Part shown: positions 1 to 11,422 of the stretch, in pieces
Layout: each line of letters starts with the position of its first letter
How positions within the stretch are numbered: position 1 is the stretch's first letter
Assembly (NCBI GenBank): GCA_012931725.1
Contig: WHSA01001345.1
Location: 62,001 to 126,000, forward strand
DNA length: 64,000 nucleotides
From: Litsea cubeba
Taxonomy: Eukaryota; Streptophyta; Magnoliopsida; Laurales; Lauraceae
Direction: 5' to 3'
Position numbers and translations under genes: made by a program
Notes under the pieces: generated by a model
The model's input: the letters and a program-made list of their open reading frames with translations, nothing else
Databases searched by the model: none
Told to the model about the DNA's origin: nothing

Positions 1-355
1 TAAACTCCTAGTGTGCAAACACTGCCAAATAAAACAGTTCAAAAATCTGTTGAAATCTGATCCAATCCAAGTACCAAACATCAAAGACATCATAGTACAT
101 TAAACAGAGAAATCATACACTCAAACACCATCTACATAAAAAAAGCACATCCACCCCACCTTCTAATCGCAAAAATAAAACCCCACCAATCGAAAAGGAC
201 ATTTGAAGAGAAGATACAGATTGACTGTTTTGATCGAAAGAAAAATGAAGGGGAGGAGAAGAAAACCACACCTTTATCAATAGCTGAAGATGGAAGAACT
301 TTCCAATAAGATTGAGGTGCAGTTCGTGTTTGGTACTCCTTCTGTGTTCCAGAGA
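1..355. other. Non-coding flank, no gene seen
   Basis: AT-rich sequence with no recognisable protein similarity on either strand. It lies downstream of the PPR fragment on its own strand, so it could hold a 3' UTR or an intron, but no polyadenylation signal or further PPR motif is visible. Confidence 0.4.
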
Positions 356-706
356 TTAATCTAGCTCAGATTTGAAAGCTCGAAGGGGGAGTGAGGTGGA
401 GCAGGCGTTGGCGAGGACCTCGTCGATGAAGGATTCGACAGCAGAGAAGCGCTTGCCGGAGGCGGTGACGTCGATGATGGCGACGTAGGCGGAGGGGTCG
501 TGGCAGTAGCCGCGCTGCTGGGCAGTCCAGTGGAAGAGATCGAGGGTGAGGCCGGGGTCGGATTGGGAGCGGAGGGCGGCGACGACGTCGGATGGGGTGA
601 TGGGCGACCCAGGAGTCGAACTGCTTCTCGAGAGGGGTTCTGGTTCTAGGGTTAGGGTTTGGGGATTTGGGGTTTTGGGAGGAGGAGAGAGACTCAAGGG
701 GCTCAT
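356..706 (-). pseudogene. Pentatricopeptide-repeat (PPR) protein, N-terminal fragment
   Basis: The frame starts at an ATG at 706 and ends at a TAA at 356-358, giving 116 codons. I prefer this start to the upstream in-frame ATGs (to 820) because those lie in repeat DNA. After a Ser/Pro-rich presequence (residues 1-40, of the kind seen in organelle-targeted PPR proteins) comes a stretch with the look of a short plant PPR protein: SDPGLTLDLFHWTAQQRGY, then DPSAYVAIIDVTASGKRF. PPR proteins bind organellar RNA through tandem 35-residue helical hairpins and usually have many; here only one and a half are present before the frame turns into unrelated residues (RAFKSELD). That could be a read-through into an intron or a true truncation. 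The GC-rich coding stretch contrasts with the AT-rich surroundings. Similarity is strong; the fragment status is inferred. Confidence 0.6.
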
Positions 707-729
707 TTCGGTTGGAGACTCAAGGGGGA

Positions 730-1055
730 GTGCGATGTATATTGGCATAATACATTGTTCGCTGCCATACAGCAGTAAGATACCATTTCCGCAGCTGTAC
801 ATATTACACTTATTATACACTTAATAGCAGCAAAATACAAGTTCCGCCACTGTATGTATTAACAACAAAAATACATTTATACTTAATTGCAGCACAATAC
901 AATTGCCGCCACTATATGTATTAAAAACTTTATATATACTACACTTAATACAGCAAAATATAATTACCGCCGATGTATGTATTAAAAACATACATAATAC
1001 TTAGATGTAGTCACGGATACATAAACCGCCGCTAATTGTCACTTTTCTTGTAGTG
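730..1055. mobile_element. CACTA-like element end with four ~62-bp tandem units
   Basis: Four imperfect units of about 62 bp repeat a core of the type GCAGCAAAATACAA-nn-CCGCC-n-CTGTATGTATTA. The block ends at 1048-1055 with CTTGTAGTG, the reverse complement of CACTACAAG, the usual terminus of plant CACTA transposons and their MITEs. No matching left end is seen, so the element is truncated. It sits immediately upstream of the PPR start codon, where a promoter or 5' UTR would be expected. Confidence 0.5.
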
Positions 1056-1653
1056 CTCCCACTCTCGTGCTTCCTAAATATGTGAGTGAAAGCTGAAAAT
1101 CACTTTACCAAATGATGAAGCCTTTATTATTTGTTGGAAATGTTGACGCTTTGGTATTCTAAGTGAGATATAATGCATTTGTTTTCATACATATTAAAGA
1201 TTTGAAGGAGATTATGTATTCAGATATCTCTACATATGAATTACAAAGTTCCTAATAAGAAGTTGCATAACCTTTGTTGTGACACACTTGTTCGACACTA
1301 CTAGGTTCAATCAAAACAGGTGCCACACTAGCAGCAAGGGGCGGAACGGACTTATATCTAGTGACCCTTGACCCGTGCTGGCATATTAATCCCCTCTCCC
1401 TTGATTGTCATGTATCAAAGTAGGCACCACAAAAAGTGACAAACGAAGATAACATTTTGGAATTGGACATGTGAGATGCATCATCATCTGTGATTAGTTC
1501 TTTTCTTTTTTGGGTACCCAGCAAAGGGGCTGGGGACCACGGGAGACCTCAAGCCCTAGTCATGGAAAGAGAAGCTTGCTTTACTTCTGTAGGAAGATGA
1601 ACCCAGGAAAGCAGGGTGCAAAACCAATACTCTTCGTTCGTTTTTTTATTTTA
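1056..1653. other. Spacer, nothing recognised
   Basis: About 600 bp of AT-rich sequence. A short open frame at 1510-1728 runs into the Helitron end and has no recognisable similarity. I see no gene or repeat boundary here. Confidence 0.4.
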
Positions 1654-3218
1654 CTAGTGGAGCCCTGCATGTGCAATGCACGTCACCGAACACAGTTTAA
1701 TTATGAAAATTTAAAAAAAAAATCTTAAAAAAATCAGTGGAAGCTTCAATACATTTAAAAATTAAATTTCAATAGAAAATGAGTGAATGTAAATTGCAAG
1801 ACCCGTGCAATGTCCAAATACAGCTGACACTACTTTTTTCCTATACATTTGAAAATAATAAAACAATGATATAGTGAGAAAAATGAGATCTAAAAAAAAT
1901 TGATAGGAAATTTATATAACTTTTTGGGGATATAAATCACATATTTCTAGATATTTTATCATGATTGTGTATAAAGAAAATTAAATTTACTTTATTTAAC
2001 CTATCAGGTCAACTTATCAGTTTCCTGATAGACTTGACCTGCTAAAGTTGGAGTCCAGTCGAAAGCATAGTCAAATTGATAACCTGCAGTTTTATAAAAA
2101 AATAAAAATAAAAACTAAGAACCAGATTAGCTTACTGTTCTAACCAATTACCATGAACATTATATGTTCACTACAAAATCAGATTCTATTAAGGAAAAAA
2201 ATTAATTATATCCTACCTAAGGACATCAAAATAAAAGAATTGAGATGGTGATTTTAATCTTAACTTACGAAGAAGAATAACATCTCACACCGACCGTCAA
2301 GAATAATGAAGTAATCCGGCTTGTCCTCAACCGACATGGATCAACAATGGTGGAACTATGATATGAACTCCAATGGGTAAGATTTGCAGAGCACCTGTTG
2401 ATCAATATTAGTATTTAACATGTACTTTGTTTTATTTGATAAGACGGACCACTATAAGGTAAAAAGAGGCAATACCTCTCTAAGAGTCAGTATCTTCTTT
2501 TGCTTGATGCAAAGTGCTATATTTTATACCCTGTAAGAAAAGGATAATACAAAGTAAACTACAAATACAAATCTGCCAAAAGAATGGAAGTTCAGATTCT
2601 GACAGATAATGGAAAGTTTTTCCTTGCCTCATAGCATCGTCCTTTTAGTTATTGTCTACGTTGTTTTTCTCAACCAAGACACTTTCTGTTTGAGTTTTCC
2701 ATTTTCCTATCTCACATAACAAAACAATATCAATTGTACATTTTAAATGATATGCACAAATTCATATTCCAAACATAGAGTGAGAGCTAAATACAAAGTT
2801 CTACCATAAGGCACGCACAATTTCGAAGCCTACAGTTAAGATTCAAGAAATAAAACAGATATATAATTAAAATTATCAGAGCACGAGGCTATCAATGGGC
2901 CTAACTTTGGCCCAAACAGGAATGAGAAAGAAAAAACCGACTCTTCATCATCATTTTCTTAACTCTGGTTGCACCCATTTTTTTTAGAATGAAGATTTTA
3001 TTGCAACATTAAAAAAAAATAGAAGAAGAAAACACAATCAAACGATAATAACTTCAGTAGACAATGCTCACTTACATGTATGAAAACTCCCTCCATTCCA
3101 AAAGAAGCTAAGAGTCAATGAAAAATCTATTAAAATGCCATATTTTTCCTTACACAATTACTCACAGAGGAAAAACCTCATATCCACAAAACTCCCTTCA
3201 TTGAAATTCTTATAGCAT

Positions 3219-3346
3219 TTAAATAAGAAGAATGTTAAAAGAAAATTGAAAAAAGAAGAGGAAAAAAAAACAACATTTGAGATATTTATTTGAGATAGAT
3301 TCCAATCTTATCCACATTTTTCTTTTCTTTTCTCCACCACCTTTAA
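3219..3346. repeat. Direct repeat, copy 1 (~125 bp)
   Basis: Begins AATAAGAAGAATGTTAAAAG and ends in CTCCACCACCTT. It matches the stretch at 3718-3840 almost base for base, about 500 bp downstream in the same orientation. Both copies lie inside the Helitron. Confidence 0.75.
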
Positions 3347-3717
3347 AAAAATAAATAAACAAAGAAACTGAAAAAAAGATTACTCGATTTATTGGAATGT
3401 ATTAAAATGAAATTTTATTACATTTAAAATATCAACATCTACTCAATAGAAGAGATTAAAAAAAATATTAGGATCGTGTGTGCCAAGTTTGGTCTAGATT
3501 CGGGTTCATTTGGGTATAGTAGGGGGGTGGTTAGCAATTTTTCAGAGAATTTAAGGGGCTTTTTCATAATTTTAGATTTTTGACATTATGGGACCGTTGG
3601 GTATATATTTTTAATAACTAAACTTTAGTCTTCTAGCTCATCTTGATCCGGATCCTCAAAACCCCTTTAAATCCAAGGCTGACCCAAAGTCTATTTTGGG
3701 AAAATCTTGTAGTATCT

Positions 3718-3840
3718 GAATAAGAAGAATGTTAAAAGAAAATTGAAAAAAGAAGAGGAAAAAAAAACAACATTTGAGATAGTGATTTGAGATAGATTCA
3801 AATCTTATCCACATTTTCCATTTCTTTTCTCCACCACCTT
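3718..3840. repeat. Direct repeat, copy 2 (~125 bp)
   Basis: Second copy of the 3219-3346 repeat, with a few substitutions (GATAGTGATTTGAG for GATATTTATTTGAG). It is followed by an A-rich tract and then by the GTGGGCCCCAC array. Confidence 0.75.
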
Positions 3841-4129
3841 AAAAAAAAAAAAAAAAAACAAAGAAATCAAAAAAAGTTACTCAATTTAAATTGGAAAATT
3901 CCCATTACGACCCCATCTTTATCCATCTTTATCTATAAATATATATACTATATATATTATAATACTAAGTAGGGCCCACATCATATCTATTATAATACTA
4001 AGCGGAGCCCACATCTTGCATTTGATTGGCATGTGTGGAGTGAAAAAAGTATTTTAATATATATATATATATAAAATAAGGAGGGCCCCACAGTTTGACT
4101 ACATCTTTCTCTCTTTTATAAGGGTGTAT

Positions 4130-5679
4130 ATAGATTTTTATGTAATAAGGGTGGGCCCCACAACTTGCATTTCATTGGACATGTGTGGAGTGAAAACAGT
4201 ACAACATCTTTATCTCTTTTATAAGAGTATAGATATAGATATAGATATATATAGATAATAGTAGATCGATATTTGGGGGTGGGCCCCACAAAGGTGTAAT
4301 AAAAAAATTTATAATTTTTCATAATAATATATTATAATATTTAGGGGTGGGCCCCACAATGGTGTAGTGAAAAAGTTTGCATTATAATATTTAGGGCCTT
4401 TTCTCATAATAATATATTATTATATTATTATAATATTTGGGGTGGGCCCCACAATGGTGTAATGAAAAAAGTTAATATAATATTTGGGGGTGGGACCCAC
4501 AATGGTGTAGTGAAAAAGTTTGTATTATAATATTTGGGGCCCTTTCTTATAATAATATATTATTATATTATATTATAATATTTGGGGGTGGGCCCCACAA
4601 TGGTGTAGTGAAAAAGTTTGCATTATAATATTTGGGGTGAGCCTCATAAATGTGTAATGAAAAAGTTTGCAATTTCTCATAATAATATATTATTATATTA
4701 TTATAGTATTTGGGGGTGGGCCCCACAATGGTGTAGTAAAATATGTTTACAATATCTCATCTTTTATAATAGTAGATAGATAGATAGAAAAGTTTGCAAT
4801 TTCTCATAATAATATATTATTATAATATTTGGGGGTGGGCCCCACAATTGTGTAGTGAAAAAATTTGCATTATAATATTTGGGGGTGAGCCTCACAAATG
4901 TGTAATGAAAAAGTTGCAATTTCTCATAATAATATATTATTATATTATTATAGTATTTGGGGGTGGGCCCCACAATGGTGTAGTGAAAAAAGTTTGCAAT
5001 ATCTCATCTTTTATAATAGTAGATAGATAGATAGAAAGTTTGCAATTTCTCATAATAATATATTATTATAATATTTGGGGGTGGGCCCCACAATGGTTTT
5101 GTGAAAAATGTTTACAATCTCTCCTCTTTATAATAGTAGATAGATATATAATGAAGTGGGCCCCACATGGTGTAGTCACAAAAAGATGAAAAATCTTCTA
5201 CTCTTATAAGATATATAATATATCATATATTATTATAATATATAATATATATAATGAAGTGGGCCCCACAATGGTGTAGTCACAATAAAGTTGAAAAAAA
5301 TGGCCACTTCTTCTCTTTTATAAGAGTAGTAGATATAATATATTATATATTATTATAATATATATAATATATATAATGAAGTGGGCCCCACATTGGTGTA
5401 GTCACAATAAAGTTGAAAAAATTGCCACTTCTTCTCTTTTATAAGAGTAGTAGAAATCTCTCATCTTTTATAATAGTAGATAGATATATAATGAAGTGGG
5501 CCCCACAATGGTGTAGTCACAAAAAGTTGAAAAATCTTCTACTCTTATAAGATATATAATATGTTATATATTATTATAATATATATAATATATATATATA
5601 ATGAAGTGGGCCCCACAATGGTGTGGTCACAATAAAGTTGAAAAAATGGCCACTTTTTCTCTTTTATAAGAGTAGTAGA
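4130..5679. repeat. Array of ~15 GTGGGCCCCAC modules
   Basis: A diverged tandem array with irregular units of about 75-130 bp. Each unit carries an AT-rich piece (TTTCTCATAATAATATATTA), TATTTGGGGGTGGGCCCCACAATGGTGTAGTGA, written here only as its parts, and often a TCTTTTATAAKAGTAGATAGA piece that resembles the Helitron 5' terminus. The palindromic core GTGGGCCCCAC occurs near 4150, 4266, 4346, 4442, 4586, 4713, 4835, 4961, 5081, 5156, 5260, 5383, 5498 and 5608, with a variant at 4490. The core contains the class I/II TCP transcription factor consensus (GTGGGNCC / GTGGNCCC). Confidence 0.75.
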
Positions 5680-7321
5680 TTTTGCAAACTAAACGCCAAT
5701 GCATATTGAGAGAGTTTCTTCTCTTTTTCATTTTGAACATGACTCACCCCCACAACCTTGTGGTACACATTTTATTAGGTTTTTATAAGAGAGAATTTGA
5801 GATTCTTATAGTACAAAAACAAAGCTTAAAAGAGATTTTAGAATTAGATTAAACTGTGCGGACTTCTATCATCAAGAGTATAAAGAGTTCATTAAAAAAA
5901 ACCCCTTTCTCGTGTTCTCTTGGGCTTTTGCAGCAATGGCACTGCAACATTATCATGATCATCGTGTGCTAAACTCGATTTGAATGATTTTGTAATTCTT
6001 TTCCCAAAAAAATGATTTCCTAAATTTATCATAACATTGTAAGAAGATAATCCTTCAGATAAATTGTTGAAACAAAACAGGGCTTGAACGCTACCAGCGA
6101 TTTTTGTAGACTGTAACTTATTCCTAAATTAAATTGCAGTGGTGGGAGATTTAATAATTAGTGATAATGAATATGCCAAGAATTCATCATAGAGTGGGGC
6201 ATCTTCATTCTATTCCAACAGAATACTTAAACAACAGTACATATCATCAATGAATATGCCAAGCAACAGAATACTGTTGTCTCCAACAACAGTACATATC
6301 ATGATTTTTCCAAAAGAAAAGAACAGTACATACAAAAATCACAAAAAATTGGTAATACAAAAGGCAACAATGCCCGTGCTAAACAATAAAAATAATTTAT
6401 TTATTTATAAAACTTAATTAAAATATTAATATTATTTGGCTTTGAAATTGGTATAAAAGAATCGTAAAAAACATGCAAAAATTGCATCTGGTGGCTTTAT
6501 GGTCAATACTTTGTTTTTCATCATCGTCATCCCGCCAAAAGCACCATTTCTTAGTTCATGAATTGCAAGCCAAAACTCTTTATGCTTACTGAATCTTAGC
6601 AATTTCATAGAGGTAATTATTGGATGGGATAGAAAAAAATACATATTAGACATTACAATTACCAATAAAATAAAAAATAAATGTGTGATTAAAGGGAGAC
6701 TTGCTTGATGATCCACACAACTAAACCCACGAGAGATAAAAGATACAGAGCAAAGGGCAGTCCAATCAATAAATCCAAAGGTCTACAATCTCCACTCTCT
6801 ATGGCTCTCTATGGTTATTACTACAATTTCTCTGAATCGCTTTAGAAATAGCGGTCTTGACTTTTTGATGAGATTGAAGAGATCCTGCACCTTAACACTC
6901 GAACACATACAACTGAGAAACGTTAGAAACCGTGTGTAGAGGGAGAGATTTTAGGGAAAATAAATGGGAGTGAGGGCGAGAAATTGTGATTGCCACATGT
7001 CATTTTATTAGGATGCCCACGTGGCGCCCTTGAAAAATCAAGAAAATTGAGAGCGCTGATGTGGCACCCCTCACAGCCCACCTCCCCAATTGCTTTAATA
7101 TATATAAAAGGAAATGCAACTTATAAGTTATAAGAGAGTCTACAAGCATATATAGATAGGATACCAATAGGGTCAAAATCCTTTACATATGTCATGTGAA
7201 AATGTTTTACACATGAAAATAATTCACATAAGAGTAATTTACACATGCAAATGAGTCGCATGTGAAACATAATCCATCGTTTTTCATTTTGACGCCTCTT
7301 CAAATGTGAATCTGATTGCAT
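5680..7321. other. Spacer, no gene recognised
   Basis: AT-rich. It contains a short imperfect duplication around 6180-6300 (AATATGCCAAG and CAGTACATATCAT repeated). Open frames here (6432-6716, 7121-7321, minus) show no recognisable protein. Confidence 0.4.
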
Positions 7322-7974
7322 CTATTACAACAAAATACAGTTTTGCCAACGCAGTCACCGCATCTGGAAATGTAGGTCTTGCGTCGGCAAAGGGTTTTCC
7401 AACGCAATTCAGTGCGTCGGCCGCGCGTTGGCAACCATGTGTATCCAAATCCATAGCTGACGCTATTTTAACTGCGTCGGCAGATCTCTGTACAATTACC
7501 AACGTACTGCAGCGTCGTCCAATACATCGGCAAAGAGATGTGCGTCGGCAAAAAGTCCAACTTTCCTGATTCGAAAATGATATTTGCCAATGCAGTACCA
7601 GCGTCAGCAAAATAACCGCCTACGCTGGTAGTGCGTTGGGAGTTCTTAGTAATGGCCGATGCTGGCAGTGCGTTGGGAATTCATAATAATGGCCGACGCT
7701 GGCAGTGCGTTGGGAATTCATAGTAATGGCCGACGCTTGTGGTGCATTGGGAATTCATAGTAATGGCTGACGCTGGCAGTGCGTTGGGAATTCATAATAA
7801 TGGCCGACGCTGGCAATGCGTTGGGAATTCATAGTAATGACCGACGCTGACAGTGCGTTGGGAATTCATAATAATGGCTGACGCTTGTAGTGCGTTGGAA
7901 ATTCCCAGTAATGGTCAACACTACTAATGCGTTGGGAGGCCGACGCACATATCACGTCAGGAAATGTTGTAATA
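7322..7974. mobile_element. CACTA-like MITE with GCGTCGGCAAA subrepeats
   Basis: The left end reads CTATTACAACAAAATACAG and an inverted TGTTGTAATA occurs at 7965-7974, giving short terminal inverted repeats of the CACTACAACAAAA type. Inside are many short copies of GCGTCGGCAAA / TTTTGCCAACGCA in both orientations, which is the usual subterminal structure of CACTA elements. Similar sequence continues to about 8010. A related patch lies at 15,480-16,512. Confidence 0.55.
7621..7945. repeat. 37-bp tandem repeat, ~8.7 copies
   Basis: The unit is ACGCTGGCAGTGCGTTGGG followed by AATTCATARTAATGGCCG, 37 bp, repeated head to tail with a few changes (CTTGTGG or CTTGTAG for CTGGCAG). It is nested within the CACTA-like element and built from the same GCGTTGG words. 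Confidence 0.85.
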
Positions 7975-10126
7975 CTTTTTCTTTTTTGCAATGCACACCG
8001 GTGCGTCGGGAAATATTATTTTTTTAAAAATATATATATTTGTATTTTTACCTGTATATACCACAAATAAAAATCTGAATACATGTTCAAACCAACAAAC
8101 TTAATGCACAAACCAATTTAAAATAGATTCATCAATAATTCCAAAAAACATCCACAACAAAATATCTGACATCCATAAACCAAAATAAACCCACAAATCT
8201 CTAAAATATACAAATATTACTACTTCATCATTTTCAAAAGATTCCAACATCCACAAATGTCTGTGACCAAAATAAACAAGGTAGATCCCTACGAGTCTGC
8301 AACCAGCACGATAAAATCCAAAATCAATTTGCAAAACAAAAAAACGAACACCATCAAATACATGCTTAATAAACTTCCTACACAAAAGGATTTTGAGATC
8401 TAACATCTGAACACGAGTTTGGAGCAAAAAATGTTGGTTCCATAACTCATACAACAAGATCAACAAGTAATCAATACTACATCACACTTTTTGTGAAATC
8501 TCACAAAATGGAAGACTTGCATAACTCATACAATAGGATCAACAAGCCACGCATTGATTTCATACTCATACAGCAACAGAAGCAATACTTACCCAATGCA
8601 TTGATTTCATTAAGATAGTATTTCATGCCCAATGCTAAAATAAACACTGAATTCGAAAAGGATACCATGTGCTTGGGACATTGGCAACCATAAGCTTGAA
8701 TGGTTTGAGTTTCTTGTTAATTACTTGCTACTCATTAGGGAAATGGGTTAATTATTTTAATCCTTTTTTCAACACAAGGCCATGTTTGATTCAGCAGTCT
8801 TTTGGGTCCTTCTATACTGGCCATGGAATGCATATTTTGTGGGTGTTGTTCCTATTCTCTTTACCCATGTACATAGTTGGGGAGATGAAAGAGCTCCATT
8901 TTTAAGCAATTCTTGATTGACAACTTATTTTCCCAAATTGCATTCTACTCATTAGTTTTTAGCTATAATAATGATTTATCCTTAACAACTGACATTTTAA
9001 CAAATGTGGGTTTTTTTAGTTAATGCGTTGGAAGTTGTCTCCATTATTATGCTAATTTCTTTGGGTTTTGTTACAATGCATTCATTTAATATTTCTTATA
9101 TATAATATGGTGCTTAAATGTTCATGCGGAAAGCCCTAACCAAAAAAAGAAAAAGAAAAAGAAAAAACCTAACAATAAAAACAGAGCAGCCCAAAAGAGT
9201 CGCAAGCAACCAAGCAACCTACTATTTCAGTTGTTTCTAAAGGTTTTCATTCCATTTTCAGAGTTCACTTTTTGATGTTATATATGATTCATAAGTTTCT
9301 TATTGTTATTTTTCTTTGGCTAGTAAAAGATGAAAGAGAAATGAGGGAAGCTCTCTGAGTTAACTAATTCAGAAAGGAAAAAAACTAAGCTAAAGTCCAA
9401 AAATCTCAGAAAACAAGAACTACCGGAGCCTCTATTAAGATACTGGTTTTAGATCTCTAGAATGCAAATCACCAAATTTGGATGGACTAGGTCTGGCATA
9501 TGCTTTTCAAACATAGCCAAAGGTCTTCATACATACAGATAGATCACAACTACCCCCTATTATGCAAGGGATATAACCTAGGTTTCAGTGTCCTGCTCAT
9601 CACCATTAAAACTGAGTTTTCTTAGGGGGAGCATGCAATTCAGTAGAGTTACATGATCCTATGCGGGGCTTTTAAGTAGATGGTTTGAAAAAAATGCAGC
9701 CAGATTTTTGTAACAGTCCAAAGCTTGGATGGCAAGAATCTATCGTTGCATAAATTTTGTTTTTCAAATAAAAATACATCATGGATTGGCGATATTTCAA
9801 AAGACTTCCTCTAACGAATATAAAGGGCTCTAAATTGTGGTGCCATACAATGTGCAGCCTGCCAAAAAATTACCAACAACAAAGTAAAATGACTAGAAAG
9901 AGTCTTTGGTTTGTATGGTTAGCATCCATTTGTCTAGATGATTTTCAGGCATTCACCCTCCAGTGGGTCTTGTCAAATAATAGGCTCCACTTCTAAAGGA
10001 ATGGTTGAATCAGGATGATATATATGTTATGATGCATCAGGACCTTCTAATCAATTATTTATGGGAGAGCATTGAAGCAATTCTCTACTATTGCAAACTA
10101 AATCGAGGAATGTCTCAAAATTATAA
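7975..10126. other. Spacer, no gene recognised
   Basis: AT-rich DNA between the MITE and the epimerase pseudogene. Any 3' exons of the epimerase gene should lie here on the minus strand, but I could not recognise the expected C-terminal sequence. The frames at 8101-8466 (minus) and 9781-9996 (plus) have no similarity I know. Confidence 0.4.
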
Positions 10127-11422
10127 AAGAATGACAAATGTTCTCTTCTTTTCATGATCAAGTACTGCAATTACATTGGGAGAACTAAGATAAACTCGAT
10201 CCACCTATTACGAAGAAATTTCATTAGGTGAGAGCCCTTGAATCATCATAATATTAAGGGTACACTATCAATACCTATGATCTTCACTCATATCGAAAAA
10301 GGATCTTAATTTAAATACAATTACCTCATACTCAAATGTTATAGCATCTCCTTATTCTGTGAAGCGCTCTCGCTGGCGAAGGTTGTCCAGATAATCAAGT
10401 GTCTCCAGCCCTTCTATCCGCACTTCACTGCCATTGCAAACCAAGTTCACACCACATGGAAACCATACTAATATATCACAATTATGCACAAGCAATTCCT
10501 CCACAACCTATCAACTGTCTAATGTACAACACGAGGGAGGAAAATGAAGTTCATCTGCCCAATTCTAATTCTTAGCTACAGAGCATTAAAAGATGAAGCA
10601 ACATGCCAACAGCATAATAAATAGCTTCATTAATAGATAGCACCATAACTAAAATAATGAGTAACACAACAGTCCAGTCCAATGCAGGCAAAAACATATT
10701 ATATTTACCTGATGTCGGAAACAGAGAAATATGTGTGATAAGCAAATGAAAAATTGAATGGCTTGTTGTCAATATTCCTGATGCGTGACACCATAATTAA
10801 ATCTCCATCCAATCCAAGCGACACTCTAAGACGAAACTCAAAACTGAAATGAACGAGAAATTTTCTTTTGTTAGCATGACATGATTTCATACTTGAAGAC
10901 AGTATACCCCACCCACAGATCTACCATGTCAAGGCCCCCATAGTGCATGTGTGTGTGATAGGGTTTTTTTCTCTTTATTTTTTACTCTCATTAATTTTTG
11001 GTGTTGAGAAGTCGAGAGAAGGAAGGGGGGCATGGGAGAAGATGAGACATGTGGACCCTGCAAGAAAAAACTCATGCGCATTTGACTCTTGTCATTACAT
11101 TTCCTGAGTTTCTTAGTCAAATGTAGAATCTAAATTTCAAATCCCAATGCTTAGCTCAAGATTTAGAAACAGCTAGCACAATTCAAGTGTTGCCTACTTC
11201 AAATGTTCTTAGTCCAACCAAATCCAACACAAACTTCTAAAAAGAAACAAGCTCATACCAATGAGGCCAGCATTTAAGGTCTTCCTCTGATGGTTTCAGC
11301 AGCAAGTTGATAGAAGATCCGCCTTCGCAGTTGTTGGGGTGAAGAGGTGGAGGATTATCATTAATGGACCAAATCTTGTTCCTTGCAAACCCATGTTGTT
11401 CTAGGGACCCACAATTCCCAAA
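10127..11422 (-). pseudogene. Glucose-6-phosphate 1-epimerase pseudogene (four exons left)
   Basis: The intact enzyme interconverts alpha- and beta-glucose 6-phosphate (aldose 1-epimerase fold). Four consecutive exons are readable on the minus strand: 11,422-11,259 (FGNCGSLEQHGFARNK onward, to KPSEEDLKCWPH), 10,843-10,709 (FEFRLRVSLGLDGDLIMVSR to AYHTYFSVSDI), 10,427-10,325 (EVRIEGLETLDYLDNLRQRE, FTE, stop, GDAITFEYE) and 10,204-10,127 (VDRVYLSSPNVIAVLDHEKK). All junctions keep GT-AG sites and phases agree across A-B, B-C and C-D. HGFAR carries one of the family's sugar-binding histidines; AYHTYFSV carries the other. Exon C has an in-frame TAA at 10,354-10,352 where relatives have glutamine, and exon D decays after its first 26 codons. 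The first ~75 residues and the C-terminus are missing. It is therefore a dead, DNA-level copy, not a retrocopy. Confidence 0.85.

Larger units (their letters stand above)
1654..5679 (-). mobile_element. Non-autonomous Helitron
   Basis: Read on the minus strand the element would begin TCTACTACTCTTATAAAAG (ending at 5679, preceded by A) and end with a GTGCATTGCAC-type hairpin followed by CTAG (1654-1657) and then T. That is the plant Helitron signature: 5'-TC, a subterminal hairpin, 3'-CTRR, insertion between A and T, no target duplication. No Rep/helicase coding sequence is present, so it would need a helper. Variants of its own 5' end recur inside the element between about 4110 and 5679, which suggests repeated use of internal 5' termini or tandem growth. 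The outer boundaries are inferred from motifs only. Confidence 0.5.

Noticed and set aside
4764..5030. Small frames in the GTGGGCCCCAC array
   Set aside because: Tyr/Ile-rich translations of the repeat in both strands.
8101..8466. 121-codon minus-strand frame
   Set aside because: Phe/Leu/Trp-rich translation of an AT-rich, ACA-rich plus strand; no motif.
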